From Antedon mediterranea (Eukaryota; Echinodermata; Crinoidea; Comatulida; Antedonidae): a stretch of DNA of 64,000 bases. Under the pieces are notes generated by a model. It made no database searches, was not told the DNA's origin, and saw nothing but the letters and a program-made list of their open reading frames with translations. Shown here piece by piece: positions 22,238-35,670 of the stretch. The stretch is from positions 21,914,001 to 21,978,000 of the forward strand of contig NC_092671.1 in NCBI RefSeq assembly GCF_964355755.1, read 5' to 3'. A program made the translations under genes and the position numbers. Within the stretch, counting starts at the first letter, position 1, and each line of letters begins with the position of its first letter.

Positions 22238-25200
22238 ACATTTTGGTGTTTTTATGTTAACAAGTTTTTTCGAAAATCACAAAATGGTTTAAAACGTCTC
22301 CAAATGCGATTTGAAGCTATTCTAAGCACTTTGGTGTTTTTATGTTAACAAGTTTTTTCGAAAATCACAAAATGGTCTAAAACGTCTCCAAATGCGATTT
22401 GAAGCTATTCTGTACACTTTGATGTTTTTATGTTAACAAGTTTTTTCGAAAATCACAAAATGGTCTAAAACGTCTCCCAATGCGATTTGAAGCTATTCTA
22501 AGCACTTTGGTGTTTTTATGTTAACTAGTTTTTTCGAAAATCACAAAATTGTCTAAAACGTCTCCAAATGCGATTTGAAGCTATTCTGTAAACTTTGATG
22601 TTTTTATGTTAACAAGTTTTTTCGAAAATCACAAAATTGTCTAAAACGTCTCCAAATGCGATTTGAAGGTATTCTAAGCACTTTGGTGTTTTGTGTGAAA
22701 AAGTTTTGTCGAAATGCTCAAAATGGTTTAAAACGTTTTTAAATACGATATTAAGCTATTTTGTGCTCTTTGATGTTTTTGTGTGAAATGTGTTATCGAA
22801 ATGCTCAAAATGGTCTAAAACGGTTTATAATGTGCTTTTAACCACTTTGATGTTTTTGTGTAACCAAGTTTTTTCGAAAATCACAAATTGGTCTAAAACG
22901 TCTCCAAATGCGATTTGAAGCTATTCTAAGCACTTTGGTGTTTTTATGTTAACAAGTTTTTTCGAAAATCACAAAATGGTCTTAAACGTCTCCAAATGCG
23001 ATTTGAAGGTATTCTAAGCACTTTGGTGTTTTTATGTTAACAAGTTTTTTCGAAAATCACAAAATGGTCTAAATTGTCTCCATATGCGATTTGAAGCTAT
23101 TCTTAGCACTTTGGTGTTTTTATGTTAACAAGTTTTTTCGAAAATCACAAAATGGTCTAAATTGTCTCCATATGCGATTTGAAGCTATTCTTAGCAGTTT
23201 GGTGTTTTTATGTTAAAAAGTTTTTTTCGAAAATCACAAAATGGTCTAAAACGTCTCCAAATGCGATTTGAAGCTATTCTAAGCACTTTGATGTTTTTGT
23301 GTGAAAAGTGTTATCGAAATGCTCAAAATGGTCTAAAACGGTTTATAATGTGATTTTAACCACTTTGATGTTTTTGTGTAACCAAGTTTTTTCGAAAATC
23401 ACTAATTGGTCTAAAATGTCTCCAAATGCGATTTGAAGCTATTCTTAGCACTTTGATGTTTTTATGTTAACAAGTTTTTTCGAAAATCACAAAATGGTCT
23501 AAAACGTCTCCAAATGCGATTTGAAGCTATTCTAAGCACTTTGGTGTTTTGTGTGAAAAAGTTTTGTCGAAATGCTCAAAATGGTCTAAAACGTTTTTAA
23601 ATAAGATATTAAGCTATATTGTGCTCTTTGATGTTTTTGTGTGAAAAGTGTTATCGACGATATGCTCAAAATGGTCTAAAACGGTTTATAATGTGATTTT
23701 AAGCACTTTGATGTTTTTGCGTAACCAAGTTTCATCGAAATGCACAAATTGGTCTAAAACGTCTCCAAATGCGATTTGAAGCTATTCTAATCACTTTGGT
23801 GTTTTTGTGTTAACAAGTTTTTTCGAAAATCACAAAATGGTCTAAAACGTCTCCAAATGTGATTTGAAGCTATTCTAAACATTTTGGTGTTTTTATGTTA
23901 ACAAGTTTTTTTCGAAAATCACAAAATGGTCTAAAACGTCTCCCAATGCGATTTGAAGCTATTCTAAGCACTTTGGTGTTTTCATGTTAACAAGTTTTTT
24001 CGAAAATCACAAAATTGTCTAAAACGTCTCCAAATGCGATTTGAAGCTATTCTGTAAACTTTGATGTTTTTATGTTAAGTTTTTTCGAAAATCACAAAAT
24101 GGTCTAAAACGTCTCCAAATGCGATTTGAAGGTATTCTAAGCACTTTGGTGTTTTGTGTGAAAAAGTTTTGTCGAAATGCTCAAAATGGTCTAAAACGTT
24201 TTTAAATAGGATATTAAGCAATATTGTGCCCTTTGATGTTTTTGTGTGAAAAGTGTTATGGAAATGCTCAAATGGTCTAAAACGGTTTATAATGTGATTT
24301 TAAGCACTTTGATGTTTTTGTGTAACCAAGTTTCATCGAAATGCACAAAATTGTCTAAAACGTCTCCAAATGCGATTTGAAGCTATTCTGTAAACTTTGG
24401 TGTTTTTATGTTAACAAGTTTTTTCGAAAATCACAAAATGGTCTACAACGTCTCCAAATGCGATTTGAAGCTATTCTAAGTACTTTGGTGTTTTTATATT
24501 AACAAGTTTTTTCGAAAATCACAAAATGGTCTAAAACGTCTCCAAATGCGATTTGAAGCTATTCTGTACACTTTGGTGTTTTGTGTGAAAAAGTTTTGTC
24601 GAAATGCTCAAAATGGTTTAAAACGTTTTTAAATACGATATTAAGCTATTTTGTGCTCTTTGATGTTTTTGTGTGAAATGTGTTATCGAAATGCTCAAAA
24701 TGGTCTAAAACGGTTTATAATGTGATTTTATCCACTTTGATGTTTTTGTGTAACCAAGTTTTTTCGAAAATCACAAATTGGTCTAAAACGTCTCCAAATG
24801 CGATTTGAAGCTATTCTAAGCACTTTGGTGTTTTTATGTTAACAAGTTTTTTCGAAAATCACAAAATGGTCTAAAACGTCTCCAAATGCGATTGGAAGCT
24901 ATTCTTAGCACTTTGATGTTTTTATGTTAACAAGTTTTTTCGAAAATCACAAAATGGTCTAAAATGTCTCCAAATGCGATTTGAAGGTATTCTAAGCACT
25001 TTGGTGTTTTTATGTTAACAAGTTTTTTCGAAAATCACAAAATGGTCTAAATTGTCTCCATATGCGATTTGAAGCTATTCTTAGCAGTTTGGTGTTTTTA
25101 TGTTAAAAAGTTTTTTTCGAAAATCACAAAATGGTCTAAAACGTCTCCAAATGCGATTTGAAGCTATTCTAAGCACTTTGATGTTTTTGTGTGAAAAGTG

Positions 25201-25905
25201 TTATCGAAATGCTCAAAATGGTCTAAAACGGTTTATAATGTGATTTTAACCACTTTGATGTTTTTGTGTAACCAAGTTTTTTCGAAAATCACTAATTGGT
25301 CTAAAATGTCTCCAAATTCGATTTGAAGGTATTCTTAGCACTTTGATGTTTTTATGTTAACAAGTTTTTTCGAAAATCACAAAATGGTCTAAAACGTCTC
25401 CAAATGCGATTTGAAGCTATTCTAAGCACTTTGGTGTTTTGTGTGAAAAAGTTTTGTCGAAATGCTCAAAATGGTCTAAAACGTTTTTAAATACGATATT
25501 AAGCTATATTGTGGTCTTTGATGTTTTTGTGTGAAAAGTGTTATCGATATGCTCAAAATGGTCTAAAACGGTTTATAATGTGATTTTATCCACTTTGATG
25601 TTTTTGTGTAACCAAGTTTTTTCGAAAATCACAAATTGGTCTAAAACGTCTCCAAATGCGATTTGAAGCTATTCTAAGCACTTTGGTGTTTTTATGTTAA
25701 CAAGTTGTTTTCGAAAATCACAAAATGGTCTAAAACGTCTCCAAATGCGATTGGAAGCTATTCTTAGCACTTTGATGTTTTTATGTTAACAAGTTTTTTC
25801 GAAAATCACAAAATGGTCTAAAATGTCTCCAAATGCGATTTGAAGGTATTCTAAGCACTTTGGTGTTTTTATGTTAACAAGTTTTTTCGAAAATCACAAA
25901 ATGGT

Positions 25906-25962
25906 CTAAATTGTCTCCATATGCGATGTGTGAAAAAGTTTTGTCGAAATGCTCAAAATGGT
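25906..25962 (+). repeat. Truncated 57-bp monomer, internal deletion
   Basis: The unit begins as an A subtype (CTAAATTGTCTCCATATG) and jumps at GCGATG directly to TGTGAAAAAG of a class B right half, losing about 30 bp. It is the only clearly out-of-register monomer I found in the forward array. A short shared TGTG may have mediated the join. Confidence 0.85.
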
Positions 25963-26106
25963 CTAAAACGTTTTTAAATAAGATATTAAGCTATATTGTG
26001 CTCTTTGATGTTTTTGTGTGAAAAGTGTTATCGATATGCTCAAAATGGTCTAAAACGGTTTATAATGTGATTTTAAGCACTTTGATGTTTTTGCGTAACC
26101 AAGTTT

Positions 26107-26458
26107 CATCGAAATGCACAAATTGGTCTAAAACGTCTCCAAATGCGATTTGAAGCTATTCTAATCACTTTGGTGTTTTTGTGTTAACAAGTTTTTTCGA
26201 AAATCACAAAATGGTCTAAAACGTCTCCAAATGTGATTTGAAGCTATTCTAAACATTTTGGTGTTTTTATGTTAACAAGTTTTTTCGAAAATCACAAAAT
26301 GGTCTAAAACGTCTCCAAATGCGATTTGAAGCTATTCTAAGCACTTTGGTGTTTTTATGTTAACAAGTTTTTTCGAAAATCACAAAATGGTCTAAAACGT
26401 CTCCTAATGCGATTTGAAGCTATTCTAAGCACTTTGGTGTTTTTATGTTAACAAGTTT
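26107..26458 (+). repeat. 352-bp tandem duplication, unit 1 (four monomers)
   Basis: CATCGAAATGCACAAATTGG occurs at about 26108 and again 352 bp later. The four monomers between (AATCAC, AAACAT, AAGCAC and a CTCCTAATG unit) repeat in the same order. The length is exactly four 88-bp monomers, so the exchange was in register. Confidence 0.85.
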
Positions 26459-26810
26459 CATCGAAATGCACAAATTGGTCTAAAACGTCTCCAAATGCGA
26501 TTTGAAGCTATTCTAATCACTTTGGTGTTTTTGTGTTAACAAGTTTTTTCGAAAATCACAAAATGGTCTAAAACGTCTCCAAATGTGATTTGAAGCTATT
26601 CTAAACATTTTGGTGTTTTTATGTTAACAAGTTTTTTCGAAAATCACAAAATGGTCTAAAACGTCTCCAAATGCGATTTGAAGCTATTCTAAGCACTTTG
26701 GTGTTTTTATGTTAACAAGTTTTTTCGAAAATCACAAAATGGTCTAAAACGTCTCCTAATGCGATTTGAAGCTATTCTAAGCACTTTGGTGTTTTTATGT
26801 TAACAAGTTT
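26459..26810 (+). repeat. 352-bp tandem duplication, unit 2
   Basis: This repeats 26107-26458. Its start creates an unusual join of an A-type TTAACAAG to the CATCGAAATGCAC end normally found in class D, which marks the recombination point. Confidence 0.85.
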
Positions 26811-29800
26811 TTTCGAAAATCACAAAATGGTCTAAAACGTCTCCAAATGCGATTTGAAGCTATTCTGTACACTTTGATGTTTTTATGTTAACAAGTTTTT
26901 TGGAAAATCACAAAATGGTCTAAAACGTCTCCAAATGCGATTTGAAGGTATTCTAAGCACTTTGGTGTTTTTATGTTAACAAGTTTTTTCGAAAATCACA
27001 AAATGGTCTAAAACGTCTCCAAATGCGATTTGAAGCTATTCTAAACATTTTGGTGTTTTTATGTTAACAAGTTTTTTCGAAAATAACAAAATGGTCTAAA
27101 ACGTCTCCTAATGCGATTTGAAGCTATTCTAAGCACTTTGGTGTTTTTATGTTAACAAGTTTTTTCGAAAATCACAAAATGGTCTAAAACGTCTCCAAAT
27201 GCGATTTGAAGCTAATCTGTACACTTTGATGTTTTTATGTTAACAAGTTTTTTCGAAAATCACAAAATGGTCTAAAACGTCTCCAAATGCGATTTGAAGG
27301 TATTCTAAGCACTTTGGTGTTTTGTGTGAAAAAGTTTTGTCGAAAATCACAAAATGGTCTAAAACGTCTCCAAATGCGATTTGAAGCTATTCTAAGCACT
27401 TTGGTGTTTTGTGTAAAAAGTTTTATCGATATGCTCAAAATGGTCTAAAACTGTTTATAATGTGATTATTACTTTGATGTTTTTGCGTAACCAAAGTTTC
27501 ATCGAAATGCACAAAATGGTCTAAAACGTCTCCAAATGCGATTTGAAGCTATTCTAATCACTTTGGTGTTTTTATGTTAACAAGTTTTTTCGAAAATCAC
27601 AAAATGGTCTAAAACGTCTCCAAATGCGATTTGAAGCTATTCTAATCACTTTGGTGTTTTTGTGTTAACAAGTTTTTTCGAAAATCACAAAATGGTCTAA
27701 AACGTCTCCAAATGCGATTTGAAGCTATTCTAAACATTTTGGTGTTTTTATGTTAACAAGTTTTTTCGAAAATTATAAAATGGTCTAAAACGTCTTCAAA
27801 TGCGATTTGAAGCTATTCTAAGCACTTTGGTGTTTTTATGTTAACAAGTTTTTTCGAAAATCCCAAAATGGTCTAAAACGTCTCCAAATGCGATTTGAAG
27901 CTTTTCTAAACACTTTGGTGTTTTGTGTGAAAAAGTTTTGTCGAAATGCTCAAAATGGTTTAAAACGTTTTTAAATACGATATTAAGCTATTTTGTGCTC
28001 TTTGATGTTTTTGTGTGAAATGTGTTATCGAAATGCTCAAAATGGTCTAAAACAGTTTATAATGTGCTTTTATCCACTTTGATGTTTTTGTGTAACCAAG
28101 TTTTTTCGAAAATCACAAATTGGTCTAAAACGTCTCCAAATGCGATTTGAAGCTATTCTAAGCACTTTGGTGTTTTTATGTTAACAAGTTTTTTCGAAAA
28201 TCACAAAATGGTCTTAAACGTCTCCAAATGCGATTTGAAGGTATTCTAAGCACTTTGGTGTTTTTATGTTAACAAGTTTTTTCGAAAATCACAAAATGGT
28301 CTAAATTGTCTCCATATGCGATTTGAAGCTATTCTTAGCACTTTGGTGTTTTTATGTTAACAAGTTTTTTCGAAAATCACAAAATGGTCTAAATTGTCTC
28401 CATATGCGATTTGAAGCTATTCTTAGAAGTTTGGTGTTTTTATGTTAAAAAGTTTTTTTCGAAAATCACAAAATGGTCTAAAACGTCTCCAAATGCGATT
28501 TGAAGCTATTCTAAGCACTTTGATGTTTTTGTGTGAAAAGTGTTATCGAAATGCTAAAAATGGTCTAAAACGGTTTATAATGTGATTTTAACCACTTTGA
28601 TGTTTTTGTGTAACCAAGTTTTTTCGAAAATCACTAATTGGTCTAAAATGTCTCCAAATGCGATTTGAAGCTATTCTTAGCACTTTGATGTTTTTATGTT
28701 AACAAGTTTTTTCGAAAATCACAAAATGGTCTAAAACGTCTCCAAATGCGATTTGAAGCTATTCTAAGCACTTTGGTGTTTTGTGTGAAAAAGTTTTGTC
28801 GAAATGCTCAAAATGGTCTAAAACGTTTTTAAATAAGATATTAAGCTATATTGTGCTCTTTGATGTTTTTGTGTGAAAAGTGTTATCGATATGCTCAAAA
28901 TGGTCTAAAACGGTTTATAATGTGATTTTAAGCACTTTGATGTTTTTGCGTAACCAAGTTTCATCGAAATGCACAAATTGGTCTAAAACGTCTCCAAATG
29001 CGATTTGAAGCTATTCTAATCACTTTGGTGTTTTTGTGTTAACAAGTTTTTTCGAAAATCACAAAATGGTCTAAAACGTCTCCAAATGTGATTTGAAGCT
29101 ATTCTAAACATTTTGGTGTTTTTATGTTAACAAGTTTTTTCGAAAATCACAAAATGGTCTAAAACGTCTCCAAATGCGATTTGAAGCTATTCTAAGCACT
29201 TTGGTGTTTTTATGTTAACAAGTTTTTTCGAAAATCACAAAATGGTCTAAAACGTCTCCTAATGCGATTTGAAGCTATTCTAAGCACTTTGGTGTTTTTA
29301 TGTTAACAAGTTTTTTCGAAAATCACAAAATGGTCTAAAACGTCTCCAAATGCGATTTGAAGCTATTCTGTACACTTTGATGTTTTTATGTTAACAAGTT
29401 TTTTGGAAAATCACAAAATGGTCTAAAACGTCTCCAAATGCGATTTGAAGGTATTCTAAGCACTTTGGTGTTTTTATGTTAACAAGTTTTTTCGAAAATC
29501 ACAAAATGGTCTAAATTGTCTCCATATGCGATTTGAAGCTATTCTTAGCAGTTTGGTGTTTTTATGTTAAAAAGTTTTTTTCAAAAATCACAAAATGGTC
29601 TAAAACGTCTCCAAATGCGATTTGAAGCTATTCTAAGCACTTTGATGTTTTTGTGTAAAAAGTGTTATCGAAATGCTCAAAATGGTCTAAAACGGTTTAT
29701 AATGTGATTTTAACCACTTTGATGTTTTTGTGTAACCAAGTTTTTTCGAAAATCACTAATTGTTCTAAAATGTCTCCAAATGCGATTTGAAGCTATTCTT

Positions 29801-32800
29801 AGCCCTTTGATGTTTTTATGTTAACAAGTTTTTTCGAAAATCACAAAATGGTCTAAAACGTCTCCAAATGCGATTTGAAGCTATTCTAAGCACTTTGGTG
29901 TTTTGTGTGAAAAAGTTTTGTCGAAATGCTCAAAATGGTCTAAAACGTTTTTAAATACGATATTAAGCTATATTGTGCTCTTTGATGTTTTTGTGTGAAA
30001 AGTGTTATCGATATGCTCAAAATGGTCTAAAACGGTTTATAATGTGATTTTAAGCACTTTGATGTTTTTGCGTAACCAAGTTTCATCGAAATGCACAAAA
30101 TGGTCTAAAACGTCTCCAAATGCGATTTGAAGCTATTCTAATCACTTTGGTGTTTTTGTGTTAACAAGTTTTTTCGAAAATCACAAAATGGTCTAAAACG
30201 TCTCCAAATGCGATTTGAAGCTATTCTAAACATTTTGGTGTTTTTATGTTAACAAGTTTTTTCGAAAATCACAAAATGGTCTAAAACGTCTCCAAATGCG
30301 ATTTGAAGCTATTCTAAGCACTTTGGTGTTTTTATGTTAACAAGTTTTTTCGAAAATCAAAAAATTGTCTAAAACGTCTCCTAATGCGATTTGAAGCTAT
30401 TCTAAGCACTTTGGTGTTTTTATGTTAACAAGTTTTTTCGAAAATCACAAAATGGTCTAAAACGTCTCCAAATGCGATTTGAAGCTATTCTGTACACTTT
30501 GATGTTTTTATGTTAACAAGTTTTTTTGAAAATCACAAAATGGTCTAAAACGTCTCCAAATGCGATTTGAAGGTATTCTAAGCACTTTGGTGTTTTGTGT
30601 GAAAAAGTTTTGTCGAAAATCACAAAATGGTCTAAAACGTCTCCAAATGCGATTTGAAGCTATTCTAAGCACTTTGGTGTTTTGTGTAAAAAGTGTTATC
30701 GATATGCTCAAAATGGTCTAAAACGGTTTATAATGTGATTTTAAGCACTTTGATGTTTTTGCGTAACCAAGTTTCATCGAAATGCACAAAATGGTCTAAA
30801 ACGTCTCCAAATGCGATTTGAAGCTATTCTAATCACTTTGGTGTTTTTATGTTAACAAGTTTTTTCGAAAATCACAAAATGGTCTAAAACGTCTCCAAAT
30901 GCGATTTGAAGCTATTCTAATCACTTTGGTGTTTTTGTGTTAACAAGTTTTTTCGAAAATCACAAAATGGTCTAAAACGTCTCCAAATGCGATTTGAAGC
31001 TATTCTAAACATTTTGGTGTTTTTATGTTAACAAGTTTTTTCGAAAATCACAAAATGGTCTAAAACGTCTCCAAATGCGATTTGAAGCTATTCTGTACAC
31101 TTTGATGTTTTTATGTTAACAAGTTTTTTCGAAAATCACAAAATGGTCTAAAACGTCTCCTAATGCGATTTGAAGCTATTCTAAGCACTTTGGTGTTTTT
31201 ATGTTAACAAGTTTTTTCGAAAATCACAAAATTGTCTAAAACGTCTCCAAAAGCGATTTGAAGCTATTCTGTAAACTTTGATGTTTTTATGTTAACAAGT
31301 TTTTTCGAAAATCACAAAATTGTCTAAAACGTCTCCAAATGCGATTTGAAGGTATTCTAAGCACTTTGGTGTTTTGTGTGAAAAAGTTTTGTCGAAATGC
31401 TCAAAATGGTCTAAAACGTTTTTAAATAGGATATTAAGCTATATTGTGCCCTTTGATGTTTTTGTGTGAAAAGTGTTATCGAAATGCTCAAATGGTCTAA
31501 AACGGTTTATAACGTGATTTTAAGCACTTTGATGTTTTTGTGTAACCAAGTTTCATCGAAATGCACAAAATGGTCTAAAACGTCTCCAAATGCGATTTGA
31601 AGCTATTCTAAGAACTTTGGTGTTTTTATGTTAACAAGTTTTTTTGAAAATTACAAAATGGTCTAAAACGTCTCCAAATGCGATTTGAAGCTATTCTAAG
31701 CACTTTGGTGTTTTTATGTTAACAAGTTTTTTCAAAAATCCCAAAATGGTCTAAAACGTCTCCAAATGCGATTTGAAGCTTTTCTAAACACTTTGGTGTT
31801 TTTATGTTAACAAGTTTTTTCGAAAATCACAAAATGGTCTAAAACGTCTCCAAATGCGATTTGAAGCTATTTTAAGAACTTTGGTGTTTTTATGTTAACA
31901 AGTTTTTTCGAAAATCACAAAATGGTCTAAAACGTCTCCAAATGCGATTTGAAGCTATTCTAAGCACTTTGGTGTTTTTATGTTAACAAGTTTTTTCGAA
32001 AATCACAAAATGGTCTAAAACGTCTCCTAATGCGATTTGAAGCTATTCTAAGCACTTTGGTGTTTTTATGTTAACAAGTTTTTTCGAAAATCACAAAATG
32101 GTCTAAAACGTCTCCAAATGCGATTTGAAGCTATTCTGTACACTTTGATGTTTTTATGTTAACAAGTTTTTTCGAAAATCACAAAATGGTCTAAAACGTC
32201 TCCAAATGCGATTTGAAGGTATTCTAAGCACTTTGGTGTTTTGTGTGAAAAAGTTTTGTCGAAAATCACAAAATGGTCTAAAACGTCTCCAAATGCGATT
32301 TGAAGCTATTCTAAGCACTTTGGCGTTTTGTGTAAAAAGTGTTATCGATATGCTCAAAATGGTCTAAAACGGTTTATAATGTGATTTTAAGCACTTTGAT
32401 GTTTTTGCGTAACCAAGTTTCATCGAAATGCACAAAATGGTCTAAAACGTCTCCAAATGCGATTTGAAGCTATTCTAATCACTTTGGTGTTTTTATGTTA
32501 ACAAGTTTTTTCGAAAATCACAAAATGGTCTAAAACGTCTCCAAATGCGATTTGAAGCTATTCTAATCACTTTGGTGTTTTTGTGTTAACAAGTTTTTTC
32601 GAAAATCACAAAATGGTCTAAAACGTCTCCAAATGCGATTTGAAGCTATTCTAAACATTTTGGTGTTTTTATGTTAACAAGTTTTTTCGAAAATCACAAA
32701 ATGGTTTAAAACGTCTCCAAATGCGATTTGAAGCTATTCTGTAAACTTTGATGTTTTTATGTTAAGTTTTTTCGAAAATCACAAAATGGTCTAAAACGTC

Positions 32801-33252
32801 TCCAAATGCGATTTGAAGGTATTCTAAGCACTTTGGTGTTTTGTGTGAAAAAGTTTTGTCGAAATGCTCAAAATGGTCTAAAACGTTTTTAAATAGGATA
32901 TTAAGCTATATTGTGCCCTTTGATGTTTTTGTGTGAAAAGTGTTATGGAAATGCTCAAATGGTCTAAAACGGTTTATAATGTGATTTTAAGCACTTTGAT
33001 GTTTTTGTGTAACCAAGTTTCATCGAAATGCACAAAATTGTCTAAAACGTCTCCAAATGCGATTTGAAGCTATTCTGTAAACTTTGGTGTTTTTATGTTA
33101 ACAAGTTTTTTCGAAAATCACAAAATGGTCTACAACGTCTCCAAATGCGATTTGAAGCTATTCTAAGTACTTTGGTGTTTTTATATTAACAAGTTTTTTC
33201 GAAAATCACAAAATGGTCTAAAACGTCTCCAAATGCGATTTAAAGCTATTCT

Positions 33253-34461
33253 GTACACTTTGGTGTTTTGTGTGAAAAAGTTTTGTCGAAATGCTCAAAA
33301 TGGTTTAAAACGTTTTTAAATACGATATTAAGCTATTTTGTGCTCTTTGATGTTTTTGTGTGAAATGTGTTATCGAAATGCTCAAAATGGTCTAAAACGG
33401 TTTATAATGTGATTTTATCCACTGTGATGTTTTTGTGTAACCAAGTTTTTCGAAAATCACAAATTGGTCTAAAACGTCTCCAAATGCGATTTGAAGCTAT
33501 TCTAAGCACTTTGGTGTTTTTATGTTAACAAGTTGTTTTCGAAAATCACAAAATAGTCTAAAACGTCTCCAAATGCGATTGGAAGCTATTCTTAGCACTT
33601 TGATGTTTTTATGTTAACAAGTTTTTTCGAAAATCACAAAATGGTCTAAAATGTCTCCAAATGCGATTTGAAGCTATTCTAAGCACTTTGGTGTTTTTAT
33701 GTTAACAAGTTTTTTCAAAAATCCCAAAATGGTCTAAAACGTCTCCAAATGCGATTTGAAGCTTTTCTAAACACTTTGGTGTTTTTATGTTAACAAGTTT
33801 TTTCGAAAATCACAAAATGGTCTAAAACGTCTCCAAATGCGATTTGAAGCTATTTTAAGAACTTTGGTGTTTTTATGTTAACAAGTTTTTTCGAAAATCA
33901 CAAAATGGTCTAAAACGTCTCCAAATGCGATTTGAAGCTATTCTAAGCACTTTGGTGTTTTTATGTTAACAAGTTTTTTCGAAAATCACTAATTGGTCTA
34001 AAATGTCTCCAAATGCGATTTGAAGCTATTCTGTACACTTTGATGTTTTTATGTTAACAAGTTTTTTGGAAAATCACAAAATGGTCTAAAACGTCTCCAA
34101 ATGCGATTTGAAGCTATTCTGTACACTTTGATGTTTTTATGTTAACAAGTTTTTTCGAAAATCACAAAATGGTCTAAAACGTCTCCAAATGCGATTTGAA
34201 GGTATTCTAAGCACTTTGGTGTTTTTATGTTAAAAAGTTTTTTTCAAAAATCACAAAATGGTCTAAAACGTCTCCAAATGCGATTTGAAGCTATTCTAAG
34301 CACTTTGGCGTTTTGTGTAAAAAGTGTTATCGATATGCTCAAAATGGTCTAAAACGGTTTATAATGTGATTTTAAGCACTTTGATGTTTTTGCGTAACCA
34401 AGTTTCATCGAAATGCACAAAATGGTCTAAAACGTCTCCAAATGCGATTTGAAGCTATTCT
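33253..34461 (+). repeat. 1209-bp tandem duplication, unit 1
   Basis: Rare variants recur 1209 bp apart: CCACTGTGATG (about 33420 and 34629), the shortened AAGTTTTTCG (about 33444 and 34653) and AAAATAGTC (about 33552 and 34761). A TTAAAGC variant just before the unit at about 33241 is not repeated. Confidence 0.87.
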
Positions 34462-35670
34462 GTACACTTTGGTGTTTTGTGTGAAAAAGTTTTGTCGAAA
34501 TGCTCAAAATGGTTTAAAACGTTTTTAAATACGATATTAAGCTATTTTGTGCTCTTTGATGTTTTTGTGTGAAATGTGTTATCGAAATGCTCAAAATGGT
34601 CTAAAACGGTTTATAATGTGATTTTATCCACTGTGATGTTTTTGTGTAACCAAGTTTTTCGAAAATCACAAATTGGTCTAAAACGTCTCCAAATGCGATT
34701 TGAAGCTATTCTAAGCACTTTGGTGTTTTTATGTTAACAAGTTGTTTTCGAAAATCACAAAATAGTCTAAAACGTCTCCAAATGCGATTGGAAGCTATTC
34801 TTAGCACTTTGATGTTTTTATGTTAACAAGTTTTTTCGAAAATCACAAAATGGTCTAAAATGTCTCCAAATGCGATTTGAAGCTATTCTAAGCACTTTGG
34901 TGTTTTTATGTTAACAAGTTTTTTCAAAAATCCCAAAATGGTCTAAAACGTCTCCAAATGCGATTTGAAGCTTTTCTAAACACTTTGGTGTTTTTATGTT
35001 AACAAGTTTTTTCGAAAATCACAAAATGGTCTAAAACGTCTCCAAATGCGATTTGAAGCTATTTTAAGAACTTTGGTGTTTTTATGTTAACAAGTTTTTT
35101 CGAAAATCACAAAATGGTCTAAAACGTCTCCAAATGCGATTTGAAGCTATTCTAAGCACTTTGGTGTTTTTATGTTAACAAGTTTTTTCGAAAATCACTA
35201 ATTGGTCTAAAATGTCTCCAAATGCGATTTGAAGCTATTCTGTACACTTTGATGTTTTTATGTTAACAAGTTTTTTGGAAAATCACAAAATGGTCTAAAA
35301 CGTCTCCAAATGCGATTTGAAGCTATTCTGTACACTTTGATGTTTTTATGTTAACAAGTTTTTTCGAAAATCACAAAATGGTCTAAAACGTCTCCAAATG
35401 CGATTTGAAGGTATTCTAAGCACTTTGGTGTTTTTATGTTAAAAAGTTTTTTTCAAAAATCACAAAATGGTCTAAAACGTCTCCAAATGCGATTTGAAGC
35501 TATTCTAAGCACTTTGGCGTTTTGTGTAAAAAGTGTTATCGATATGCTCAAAATGGTCTAAAACGGTTTATAATGTGATTTTAAGCACTTTGATGTTTTT
35601 GCGTAACCAAGTTTCATCGAAATGCACAAAATGGTCTAAAACGTCTCCAAATGCGATTTGAAGCTATTCT
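34462..35670 (+). repeat. 1209-bp tandem duplication, unit 2
   Basis: This repeats 33253-34461 including the rare variants. It diverges at 35671, where TAATCAC follows instead of TGTACAC. Both units contain the GGCGTTTTG variant (about 34307 and 35516). Confidence 0.87.
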
